Source: DATJPW01 sp963752855
GTDB lineage: Bacteria; Desulfobacterota; Desulfomonilia; Desulfomonilales; Desulfomonilaceae
Assembly: GCA_963752855.1 (NCBI GenBank)
Contig: CAVVZX010000038.1
Span: 124,001 to 188,000, forward strand
Length of the DNA stretch: 64,000 nucleotides
Reading direction: 5' to 3'
The position numbers and the translations under genes were made by a program. A model generated the notes under the pieces. The model saw only the letters and a program-made list of their open reading frames with translations. It had not been told where the DNA came from and searched no databases. Below, one piece after another: positions 1-7,860 of this stretch (position 1 is the stretch's first letter; each line of letters starts with the position of its first letter).

Positions 1-942
1 TCTGATACGGCCCAACTTGTCTTCGTCTATATCTACCTGGATTAGCTTCTGCTCGTCCGGTTTGGCCCAGTACGGCGCTTTACCCCACCAATCGGTCTCG
101 CCCAGTTCTGAGCCCAGGCATAAGACCAGGTCCGCAGAGTTGCGAACTTGATTGCAGGCTTTGATGTGTATCATCGGCCAAGCCAGTTGGGAGGTCTCGG
201 TTAGAACGCCCCGCGCGCTCCAGGAAGTGGTGACCGGCGCATGGAGCAATTCTGCCAACTGCGCCAACTCATCATAGGCTGCGGCGTGGATGATCCCGCT
301 GCCTGCATGAATCAAGGGCAGTTTGGCTTCGATCAGCATTTCAGCCGCCTTCTCAACCTGCCCTCGCGGGGGTTGGATCGGCTCCACTCGTCGGTACTGG
401 CACGGCTTCAGTAACGTGACAGGCTTGCACTCACCGTTGATCAGGTTTTCCGGCACATCCAGATGAACCACGCCCGGACGCCCCTCATACGATTTCCGAA
501 ACGCCTGCCGCAAAAGCTCCGGAATGCGGTCCGCTGACCGCACGGAACAAGACCATTTGGACATCGCGCTTATTACACCTACCTGATCGAAATACTGATA
601 AGCTCCTCCGCGATCCGGGTAGCTTATGCCGGAGCGTCGCGAACTGGTTATCAGCAACACCCTATTACCTTCGGCGTTTTCCACAGCCACTCCTGACAGC
701 ACGTTGGCCACACCCGGGCCGTTGCTGGCTATACAGACCCCCAGCTTGCCGGTCAAACGAGCGTATGCCCCGGCCATGTGAGCCGCAATGGACTCGTGCC
801 GCGGGGTTATGAGCCTCATGCCCAATTTGCGACAATTGGTCAGTAACTGAAGGTACGTGCCGTCAATGATCCCAAAGATCCGGCCGACGCCCTCTTCCTT
901 GAGCATCCCGGCTATAATCTCACCGCCTGTAATCGTGGACAT
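1..942 (-). CDS. Thiamine-pyrophosphate enzyme, acetolactate-synthase-like (3' part outside window)
   Basis: The 314 visible residues form the N-terminal part of a ThDP-dependent enzyme of the acetolactate synthase/benzoylformate decarboxylase superfamily; the C-terminal cofactor-binding domain lies beyond base 1. The start is ATG at 942, preceded by GGGAGG about 6 nt upstream. Visible marks are the RHE motif, whose Glu (residue 50) normally activates the thiazolium, the glycine-rich stretch ASNGPGVANVLSGVA (about residues 72-86), and the start of the central domain near residue 200 (HAGSGIIHAAAYDE). The TetR gene ends 68 nt upstream in the same direction, so the two probably share a transcript and the TetR operator. 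The substrate cannot be told from this part. No frame break is visible. Confidence 0.88.
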   Translation of the reverse strand, partial: MSTITGGEIIAGMLKEEGVGRIFGIIDGTYLQLLTNCRKLGMRLITPRHESIAAHMAGAYARLTGKLGVCIASNGPGVANVLSGVAVENAEGNRVLLITSSRRSGISYPDRGGAYQYFDQVGVISAMSKWSCSVRSADRIPELLRQAFRKSYEGRPGVVHLDVPENLINGECKPVTLLKPCQYRRVEPIQPPRGQVEKAAEMLIEAKLPLIHAGSGIIHAAAYDELAQLAELLHAPVTTSWSARGVLTETSQLAWPMIHIKACNQVRNSADLVLCLGSELGETDWWGKAPYWAKPDEQKLIQVDIDEDKLGRIR

Positions 943-1010
943 TGTAACCTCCCGTTACGCTCACATCCATTTTCTGGAAAATCATTTCCCTCACGCATTT
1001 GCTCGATCCC

Positions 1011-1664
1011 TCACCTGCTCGGCCGCAGAAACCCTTCGATCAGCGAAATAGTCTTTTCGATGTGCTTCGCAATTGTTTTCTCATCGGGTTCGCTTTTAAT
1101 TTCCAGGTACTCTTTTATCCGAATCCGGTAATGTCGCGATACCAAGGAGGACAGAAACATTATGTAAAGGCTGTTGATGATGAAAGCCGAGAGCTTTACA
1201 TCCACGTTTTTCGAACTAAGCCCTGTTTGACGCCTGTCCTGATAAGCCCTTTCAGATAGTCCGCGGTGAACTTCTCGACTTCAAGAGAGAGTTCTTCGGC
1301 AAAAGTCTCCATTCCGGCCGATGAGATGTTGACGTACATGGCGACATACTCGGGATACGAATCCGCGAATTTCACCCCTTGTCTGAAAATGTGCCGTAAT
1401 TTGCGATACAGGTCCCACGAAGGATCAATCCCGCCGTATACCGCTCTGCGAGATCTTTCGAGGCCGTCCCGGCAGACGTACAGATAGAGATCTTCCTTCG
1501 AGTCGAAGTAGTCGTAAACCGAGCCTTTTGCCACGTTGGCTCGGCTCGCCAATTCGGCCATATCAGTCTGGGAGAACCCGCGTTCAGCGAATAGCCGAGC
1601 CGCTTCCACTGAGGAAGCGTTCTCTTTTCTCGGGCGAGATCTTGTCGAAAGTAGGTTTTGGCAT
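1011..1664 (-). CDS. TetR-family regulator (two frame breaks)
   Basis: The N-terminus MPKPTFDKISPEKRERFL starts at ATG 1664. The frame breaks near 1612 and continues as EAARLFAERGFSQ followed by the helix-turn-helix MAELASRANVAKGSVYDYF, the classic TetR recognition region. A long ligand-binding part follows. A second break near 1200 shifts to the C-terminal helix that ends at 1011. Joined, the pieces give one protein of about 215 residues, normal for the family. A palindrome just upstream is probably its own operator. The downstream TPP enzyme is the likely controlled gene. Whether the two breaks are real or sequencing errors cannot be decided here; read joined, the gene looks intact. Confidence 0.8.
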
Positions 1665-1672
1665 GTTCTCAG

Positions 1673-1694
1673 GGTGACTGACCACCCAGTCACC
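1673..1694. promoter_or_regulatory. Palindromic operator of the TetR gene
   Basis: Perfect 8-bp arms GGTGACTG and CAGTCACC are separated by 6 nt, ending 9 nt before the tetR ATG. Position and symmetry fit an autoregulatory TetR operator that also controls the downstream TPP enzyme. Binding is inferred. Confidence 0.6.
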
Positions 1695-1844
1695 ATATTA
1701 AGGCGCATGCGTTCGCGGCGTGTCAAGAATTTTTTCAATCAAGCTAACAGTTGACAGGACGTCCCCCAAAAGCCACCATGTTTCCTATCACACTACTCAA
1801 GAACGATGAGAAATAAGCAGAAATCATTCCGGAAAGGAGGAACA

Positions 1845-2121
1845 ATGGTGAAAATAAAATTCTTTCTGAACGAGCCTAATGGCAAATCCTGAGCGCATTT
1901 CCAGGAAATGGCGTCCAGGTTGGGCACGGATTATCCAATTGAATTTGAAATCATTTCAAAACCCAGGGCCGAGTATCAATCCGCTGAATGGGCGGCTTCT
2001 GAGCTACCTTGCGCTCCCGCAATTATGATCGCGGGAGAAGTTCTAGCTCGAAGGCTCAGACATATCTGAGGAGAAGCTGGCAGCACTGGTAAGGCAGGAA
2101 TTGGGATTAGCCTCCTTATGA
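1845..2121 (+). CDS. Small thioredoxin-fold protein with in-frame UGA (candidate selenoprotein; one frame break)
   Basis: Strong ribosome site (AGGAGG, 5-6 nt before ATG 1845). The frame reads MVKIKFFLNEPNGKS, then TGA at 1890-1892, then AHFQEMASRLGTDYPIEF and, further on, CAPAIMIAGEVLA. One extra base near 2047 moves the frame; the corrected end is EGSDISEEKLAALVRQ with a stop at 2119-2121, about 91 residues in all. The order strand, active-site turn, helix, then PAIMIAGE (the cis-proline strand) is that of a thioredoxin fold. The UGA sits at the N-terminal end of the first helix, where the redox Cys or Sec is expected. A GTCC-AGGTT-GGGC hairpin lies 20 nt after the UGA. It could instead be a decayed gene with one nonsense and one frameshift mutation. 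Confidence 0.55.
1913..1925 (+). promoter_or_regulatory. SECIS-like hairpin after UGA at 1890
   Basis: GTCC/GGGC stem (one G-U pair) with loop AGGTT, starting 20 nt after the UGA. The bacterial SECIS loop normally lies about 16-37 nt downstream and carries an early G; the E. coli fdhF loop AGGUCU is similar. The stem is short. A second hairpin (CATTTC/GAAATG, 1896-1910) lies too close to the UGA to be the element. Confidence 0.35.
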
Positions 2122-2250
2122 ACCATCAAGAACTTCCCGGCTTCCGATTGGACGGCATGCGTTCCGGGAACCGCTTACGAATGGTCTAATGTGCATTGAT
2201 ATGTTATATGTGATCAAAGGCCAGATCGTGGAGGGACGGTCAATAGCCCG

Positions 2251-2853
2251 ATGTTTGACGACCCGCTCAGTCCGTTAGTCTGGACGGACCGTGCTGATGA
2301 CAGCTACGTCGCGAGCAGGCTGCTTTGGTTTACGAGGCTGTACATCGAGTCTCCGGTCCAGGCGCATCGAACGATCGAACTCTATCTCAAGGCATACCTC
2401 GTCAGTAAGCGTGAGGAAGTGAAGCACGGGAGCCGTGCATGGGGCCATAGGTTGAGTCATCTTCGCGAAGTCTGTGAAGATCATTCGCCCGATTTTGGAG
2501 GGCCAGCTCTGTCAAGGAGGCTTGCTTACTTTGAGCGTTATTTCGATTTCGTGAGATACCCCAGCGCGTCAGGCCCAAGCGACGGAAGCCTTGTGTGGCT
2601 AAGTTACCAAGAAACCATCGAACCGCTTGATGAAATCATAGCATTCTTACGACCTCGCATACAGTTGGCTGACCAAGAATGGCGCGAAACTAAGTTAAAT
2701 GCGTTGTACCGATCTTCAGAGCCGACACATGGTTTCCAAAAGAAGGCCCTCACTGATGGTAATATTCACATTAAGACTATCGTGTGCAAGAAGACATCGG
2801 ATACCCAAGTAAGCTTCAGCGATGGCTTCAGGGGTGATTTGCCTGGCTGTTAA
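2251..2853 (+). CDS. HEPN-like domain protein
   Basis: 200 residues. The first ~130 resemble a HEPN fold: an early helix with HRTIELYLKAYLVS, then WGHRLSHLREVC, the usual 'helix, basic loop, GH-x-L-xx-L' order of HEPN proteins. I see no clear R-x4-6-H RNase motif, so nuclease activity is not claimed. GGAGGGA lies about 15 nt ahead of ATG 2251, rather far. The last ~50 residues look low in structure and may be read-through of a lost stop. No nucleotidyltransferase partner gene lies beside it, so it is not an obvious HEPN-MNT toxin pair. Function unknown. Confidence 0.5.
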   Translation: MFDDPLSPLVWTDRADDSYVASRLLWFTRLYIESPVQAHRTIELYLKAYLVSKREEVKHGSRAWGHRLSHLREVCEDHSPDFGGPALSRRLAYFERYFDFVRYPSASGPSDGSLVWLSYQETIEPLDEIIAFLRPRIQLADQEWRETKLNALYRSSEPTHGFQKKALTDGNIHIKTIVCKKTSDTQVSFSDGFRGDLPGC

Positions 2854-2864
2854 GTCAGCCACCC

Positions 2865-3041
2865 CGCTCTCTGGCCGATGTAGCGGCAGGTAAGGTCGAA
2901 GGAGGTTTGGCCGGTCAGGTCTTTTTTTGGCTAGGATTGGCAGCAACGATCATCGTGGCCGTCTTTGTTACACGCTTGGCACGAAAGAGCCTCAGAGAAG
3001 CGGAACAGGCCGGGAAGCAGGACAATCACTCGACGACTTAA
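2865..3041 (+). pseudogene. C-terminal remnant of a TVP38/DedA-like (VTT) membrane protein
   Basis: The frame reads RSLADVAAGKVEGGLAGQVF, then FWLGLAATIIVAVFVTRLAR, and ends at TAA 3041. A Gly-rich stretch, one membrane helix and a final basic helix are typical of the end of YdjX/TVP38-type proteins. There is no start codon and no matching N-terminal part upstream, so this is probably what remains of a deleted gene. Confidence 0.4.
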
Positions 3042-3045
3042 CCGT

Positions 3046-3285
3046 CTACGATGTCTCACGCTCGGGCATGGTGTCTATGACCACAGTGAGCGCGTGCTCG
3101 CCCCCGCTAAAGGTCACGGCCACAACACGGCCGTGGCAGCCGGCGGTTACCATCTCGCCGGATTCGTAATCCTCCCCTACCCTGGTCTCCGGCGCCACCT
3201 GATCGCCGATCCTTAGATCACACCGGCTCGCGGCGATCTTGAACCGGATGCGGGAAGGAAGTGATGAGTTAGGGGGTTGTTCCAT
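3046..3285 (-). CDS. Hypothetical 79-aa protein downstream of the alkaline phosphatase
   Basis: ATG at 3285 overlaps the last codons of the upstream 30-aa frame. The sequence alternates short strands and turns (KIAASRCDLRIGDQVAPET, then GEMVTAGCHGRVVAVTFSGG), suggesting a small beta barrel with two cysteines. I do not recognise the family. Its place in the run phosphatase, 30-aa frame, this gene, all on one strand with overlaps, suggests co-translation. Confidence 0.5.
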   Translation of the reverse strand: MEQPPNSSLPSRIRFKIAASRCDLRIGDQVAPETRVGEDYESGEMVTAGCHGRVVAVTFSGGEHALTVVIDTMPERETS

Positions 3286-3361
3286 CCGCGCTTCTCCATC
3301 TGACGTAAATGTATCCGCCGACCAGCGCCGTGAATGGCGCTACCGTGATCAGCCCCTTCAA
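3269..3361 (-). CDS. Short membrane peptide (30 aa), TTG start
   Basis: TTG at 3361 follows GGGAGG by 5 nt. The product begins MKGLITVAPFTALVGGYIYV and ends RWRSADGTTP: one hydrophobic segment with a positive flank, as in single-span small proteins. It begins 19 nt after the phosphatase stop and overlaps the start of the 79-aa gene. It could be a truncated transporter end, but the ribosome site argues for translation. Confidence 0.4.
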   Translation of the reverse strand: MKGLITVAPFTALVGGYIYVRWRSADGTTP

Positions 3362-3379
3362 GTGAGCCTCCCACCCGCT

Positions 3380-4962
3380 TTACCTTTTCAAACCGGTTAT
3401 CTTCATCATTTTAGTGTAAATGTCGGTTTGATCGTAATAGCCGTTGAACATTTCAGCCCCAACCCCGAGGGCCGACGTCTGTACCGGTGCCCCGGTATGT
3501 GAGTAGGAAGTCCACCCAATGCCTGCCTTGTTGTTCAGAATTGTGGTGAGCTTGACGGAAAGTGGCTCATGCCCGCCATAAAGCAGATATGTGTGGTCAT
3601 CTTTCGGACGCTCATTTTTGTCGAGCATACTCAGTTTGAAAGCGTCTCGGAGCACTTTCAACTCCAACTCGTTTAGAGCCATTCCGTACATCAGTTCGTG
3701 TTCGGCTTCTGTTGCGGCCTTTTTCGCAGATTCGGACGCGTCGCTCGCTTTGCCATCCGCGACGGTTTTTTCCAGCATCGTCTTTTCCTCAGCGGTCATC
3801 ACATAAAGACCAAACCCCTCTTTTATGAGCGGCAATATATCTTCGAATTTGGCGTCTGCCACCGTGTGTGTATTCTTGTATGCTTCCAGTCTCTTGTTGA
3901 GTTCGATGTAGCTCATCTTTTGGCGCTGTAGTTTGTCCACAAAACATGAGTATTGCGTGCCGGCAAATCCTATGGCCATTCCGCCCGTCTCATGGTCGCC
4001 GGTAACTATGATCAAGGTCTCCTGCGGGCGCTTTTCATAAAAGTTGACCGCCTTCGCGATGGCTTCGTCAAACGCCAGCGTGTCATGAATGGAGGCTGCG
4101 GCATCGTTGGCATGGCAGGCCCAGTCGATTTTGCCCCCCTCCGCCATGATGAAGAAGCCGTTCGGATTATCGAGTAGTTCTATACCCTTCTCGACATATT
4201 CGCCAAGAGTTACGTGGTCCTTGCTGTTGCCCTGGTCCAGAGTGAAGTACATAGCGGCATGGCTGATCGACAATCGTGTTCATGGCGATCACCTTTCTCG
4301 ACTCCCGGCTTGAGCGTTTCAAAACCGGCGCGGCCCATGGCGACGGTATAGCCGTTTTTCTTGGCCAATTCGATGGCATTGGGTTTGCTCGAATCTTTCT
4401 TGTCGGTCGGTTCCATCAACTGCCCGCCAGCAAAATAATGGAAGCCGGAATTTGCAAGCTGGAGTGAAATCTCATACATTTTCCCGCGGCTCTTAACGTG
4501 CGCGTAGAACGCGGCGGGCGTCGCGTGGTCCAGGGACACAGTAGAAATAATTCCAATCTTCCAGTTGTTCTTCTTGGCCGTCTCAGCGATATTCTCATAG
4601 CTCACCTTCGCCTCTGCATCCATTCCGATAACCCGGACTTCGTCTTATAGCCGCACGACATCGCCGTGGCGGTCGAAGCGGAATCCGGAATGACACTGGT
4701 GAGGTCATAGGTTGTGTTCATTCCCTGGGCCGGCAAAGTGTTCATGATCAATTTTGCTTCTTCGGGTCGGCTCAAGCCTTTCTCTTTGGCCAGATAGATC
4801 TCTGCTGCGTTGCGCTGGGCAACACCCATCCCATCGCCGATGAAAAGAAAGACATATTTGGCTTTTGCTCCCGATTCCTCTGCTGAGGCAATTACATTTC
4901 CGCATGTTGTGAATATGACAGCGAGTACCGGCAAGGACCGGCGACCATTTCTTATAGGACAT
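3380..4962 (-). CDS. phoA: Alkaline phosphatase (several frame breaks)
   Basis: Secreted metal-dependent phosphomonoesterase of the PhoA family. Visible marks: FLFIGDGMGVAQRNA (metal Asp), PDSASTATAMSCGYKTKSG (Ser is the phosphorylated nucleophile), FIMAEGGKIDWACHANDAAA, IVTGDHETGG and SHTGAPVQTSALGVGAE (zinc ligands). All core catalytic elements are present. The frame breaks near 4630 (GGGG read as GGG), near 4290 and 4265, and probably within the signal peptide near 4930; the joined protein is about 525 residues. ATG 4962 is preferred because GGAGGG lies 8 nt ahead, while ATG 4970 directly abuts it. A hydrophobic signal segment (LPVLAVIFTT) implies export. Phosphate control is likely, but I see no Pho box. 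Confidence 0.85.
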
Positions 4963-5104
4963 CGTTTCATCCCTCCATGTGTGAGAAATGCTTTCGGTTC
5001 CCAGGAAAACAAAGGGTCGTTAGGATATAGTTAGAGGAAGGTGAATTGTTGATCTGACTGATTCGCGCGGTAATGACGCCGGCGCCCTACAATTAGGTGG
5101 CGCC

Positions 5105-5124
5105 GACCGGCCTTAGCGCCGGTC
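5105..5124 (-). terminator. Hairpin between MFS carrier and phosphatase
   Basis: GACCGGC and GCCGGTC arms with a 6-nt loop, about 30 nt past the stop of the MFS gene that ends at 5153. There is no clear T-run, so it may only be a transcript-end stabiliser. A second GGCGCC pair flanks it. Confidence 0.4.
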
Positions 5125-5152
5125 GAATTCAAGTTCGCAAAATGGATAAATA

Positions 5153-6448
5153 TCACTCCTCAATTTCCAACTTTACTTTCTCCACCTTGGCGACATCCCT
5201 TTCATAGAAAAAGGATGCGGCAAAGAAAAGGACGCCTGCCAGAAAAAATGCTATGGGCAACAGCATGAAAGCGACCGCAATGCTGTACGAATCGGAAATC
5301 ACGCCCACGAAAACCGGACCCAGAGCCGTTCCCAGCATGTGCTGAACTATTACACACAGGCTGAACGATATAGCTCTCAGCCCCGGATGAACCACATCCT
5401 GCGTGACCGCAGACGCTCCCGGCACAAAAGCCGCTGCCGCGATGCCGCCGAGGAGCAAGACTGGATACCGCAGCGCATCACTGGCCAGGACAAAGGCCAC
5501 AAAAAAAATCGCGCATGAGGTCCACGATGAAATTGAGATGAAAAGTAGCCGGCCTCTGATATTTCTCTTCAGCCATTTGTCGGCCAAATAACCTCCGATG
5601 GGTGATCCGATAATGGCCAGGAGCATGACCGCTCCGCTCTTCATCCCGGCCTGCGTCATTGATATGCCGTCAATCCTGTTGAAGAAAGTAGGGAGCCAAC
5701 TCAGCATAGCCGCTGTGGCAAACACTGCTGCGGCGAACCCGAGATAGGTCAAGATAAGTGAGGGTGTCCGAACAAATTCGCCGGCGATCTCCTTGGCCGT
5801 CATTTCATGCTTGTCGCCGGCGTCAGAGCCCGCTACGGTCTTGGTCAGTTCCACGCTCTTGTAATCTTTTATCCAGAAAAAGAGCAGAGCGACAATCAAC
5901 CCCGGCAGCGCCACGATGCCAAAGGCATGACGCCAACCGAAGGTTTCCGCTATGAGTCCCCCCATTGCTATCCCGATGGCCGCGCCTAATGGTATGGAAG
6001 CGTTCCATATCCCCATTATTCGCGCACGTTTGTCTTCCGGGAACAGGGCGGAAATCATGGCGGTCCCGCCCGGCGCATAACCTGACTCTCCAAACCCGAT
6101 AAATGCCCTCGCAGTGAATAGCTGCCAGAATTTGGTGGTGAAGGCGCACGCGGCCGTGGCAAGGCTCCAAGCCACAGCCATAAAACCGATGCATTTCTTA
6201 CGACTCCATCTGTCAATCAGGACCGATACGGGAAAGGTGAGAAGCACAATTGACCATGAAACAGCGGAGATCAGCATCCCGCACTCAGTGTCGGTTACTC
6301 CCCATTCCGCCTTGATAAACGGAAACAGAGAGACCACCACCATTCGGTCAATGTAGTCAAACATGTAGAGCAGGAACAATAAGGTGAAAACATAATAGGA
6401 ATACCCTTTCGAAATGAGGTATCCTTCACTGTTGGCGTTGTTTGTCAC
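5153..6448 (-). CDS. MFS transporter (431 aa)
   Basis: Twelve-helix major facilitator of the inner membrane. The first loop carries DRWSRKKCIGFMAVAW (the MFS motif A region), helix 4 has RAFIGFGESGYAPGGTAM, and the second half has DKWLKRNIRGRL. The long central loop separates the two six-helix halves. Full length with no frame break. It starts 3 nt after the stop of a second MFS gene, so the two are translationally linked and perhaps handle related substrates. The pattern resembles anion/carboxylate carriers of the hexuronate or Spinster type, but the substrate is unknown. Confidence 0.85.
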   Translation of the reverse strand: MTNNANSEGYLISKGYSYYVFTLLFLLYMFDYIDRMVVVSLFPFIKAEWGVTDTECGMLISAVSWSIVLLTFPVSVLIDRWSRKKCIGFMAVAWSLATAACAFTTKFWQLFTARAFIGFGESGYAPGGTAMISALFPEDKRARIMGIWNASIPLGAAIGIAMGGLIAETFGWRHAFGIVALPGLIVALLFFWIKDYKSVELTKTVAGSDAGDKHEMTAKEIAGEFVRTPSLILTYLGFAAAVFATAAMLSWLPTFFNRIDGISMTQAGMKSGAVMLLAIIGSPIGGYLADKWLKRNIRGRLLFISISSWTSCAIFFVAFVLASDALRYPVLLLGGIAAAAFVPGASAVTQDVVHPGLRAISFSLCVIVQHMLGTALGPVFVGVISDSYSIAVAFMLLPIAFFLAGVLFFAASFFYERDVAKVEKVKLEIEE

Positions 6449-6451
6449 TGG

Positions 6452-7765
6452 TCACCCCCCTTTCCGCATCCTTGAGCCCGGAAACGTTTCCTTCATCATG
6501 AACGTGCTGATGAGGCATATGATAGAAGCCGCAAGCAAAACCATCAGCATTATCCGGTATCCTTCCAATGAATAGGCGCCTGCGACAGCTCCGGGGTATG
6601 CGTCCAGAATCCAGCCTAGTCCGGGTTGAAAAATTCCCCCTCCCAGAAATGGGAACAGATTCACAGTCCCGGTGGACGTGCCCGCGATCTCCACAGGGAA
6701 AAGTTCTTTGGCTGTTGTAAATGCAATAACCACGATGGCCGCCGAACAGGCCGCTAAAATGAAAATGGCCGCGTATAATGATGGTTTGGAAAGTCCCGAA
6801 GGAAAAATATTGAGCACGAGAAACTCGCCCACCAGAATAGCGCTTGTAAGAATCATCACCTTTTTTCGACTATAAAAGACTTTATCGGAAAGAGCGCTTA
6901 TTATCGGGCTGGCTACAATAAGCGCTACAGCGATCATATTGAGCACGCTTCCGACCTCGGCGCGGCTCAGACCGTACACTTGCATCAGATAAGGGCCAGC
7001 CCAAAGAGCCCCAAAGCCGAAGAATATCCCGCAGTCAAAGAAGAACCAGACCGCCAACGGCCAGAAATACTTGTCCGTGACCACTGTTCGAGCGCCCTGC
7101 CAAAGTGACATGGCCATAGGAGGCGCTCCACTTCCCGGTCCTCTATAATCAATTTCCGCGATGGACGGCCATCCCTTGTCCTGAGGACGATTACGGACCA
7201 AGATCCACACAAGGACAGCCATCACCAGGGTACCGATCCCTATGATCTCGAATGCGGCGCGCCATCCCAGCCATCCAGTAATAAATGCAAGGGGCGCAGC
7301 GGCGCTTAAAGCGCCTATTCCTCCAGCCACATTCAGGATGGCCGTCACAAACGCGAATTCTGTTATGCGAAACCACTGGGAAAAGACTTTCATTGCGGGA
7401 ATGAAAACCATGGAAACACCCACACCCACCATGACTCTCGCCGCGACGGCCGTTCCGATCCCCGAAGCAAGGCCAAAGAGCAGGCTTCCCACTCCCGCTA
7501 TCGTCAAGAAAACCGTGACCGTCTTGCGGGGGCCGATAGAATCCGAAAGCAGCCCGGCTGGGAATTGCATCACGGCGTACGGGTAAAAATAGGCTGACGC
7601 CAGTATTCCCATTACGCCGCCTGAAGCTCCAAAGGCATTCTGCAGATCCACGGCCACAATGGCCGGGCAAAGCCGGTGAAAATAGACAAAAGCAAAGGCC
7701 AGGGCCATGATCCCTAAGACAAGCCACCGATAACTAAGTAATTTTCCGACCGCACTGTCATTCAT
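6452..7765 (-). CDS. MFS transporter (437 aa), first gene of the pair
   Basis: Full-length major facilitator with 12 predicted helices. It begins with YRWLVLGIMALAFAFVYFHR, has the conserved SDSIGPRKTVTVFL after helix 2 and ARVMVGVGVSMVFIPAMK in helix 4. Such sequences occur among nitrate/glycerol-phosphate/sugar-acid-like MFS proteins. It is the promoter-proximal member of a two-carrier operon (3-nt gap to the next start). It is divergent to moeA, with about 95 nt between the starts, so a shared control region is possible. Substrate not inferable. Confidence 0.85.
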   Translation of the reverse strand: MNDSAVGKLLSYRWLVLGIMALAFAFVYFHRLCPAIVAVDLQNAFGASGGVMGILASAYFYPYAVMQFPAGLLSDSIGPRKTVTVFLTIAGVGSLLFGLASGIGTAVAARVMVGVGVSMVFIPAMKVFSQWFRITEFAFVTAILNVAGGIGALSAAAPLAFITGWLGWRAAFEIIGIGTLVMAVLVWILVRNRPQDKGWPSIAEIDYRGPGSGAPPMAMSLWQGARTVVTDKYFWPLAVWFFFDCGIFFGFGALWAGPYLMQVYGLSRAEVGSVLNMIAVALIVASPIISALSDKVFYSRKKVMILTSAILVGEFLVLNIFPSGLSKPSLYAAIFILAACSAAIVVIAFTTAKELFPVEIAGTSTGTVNLFPFLGGGIFQPGLGWILDAYPGAVAGAYSLEGYRIMLMVLLAASIICLISTFMMKETFPGSRMRKGG

Positions 7766-7860
7766 GCTCTTTCACCGGGTTGAGACATTTTTGACACAAG
7801 GCTGATCGCAGGCTATAATTGCACACAAACTTACTTTTGATCAATTTAAAGAGTTGTTTA

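Noticed and set aside
1896..1910. CATTTC/GAAATG hairpin as the SECIS for UGA 1890
   Set aside because: Its loop is only about 10 nt from the UGA, too close; the next hairpin fits better.
2251..2853. HEPN toxin of a HEPN-MNT pair
   Set aside because: No nucleotidyltransferase gene adjacent and no clear catalytic R-x-H motif.
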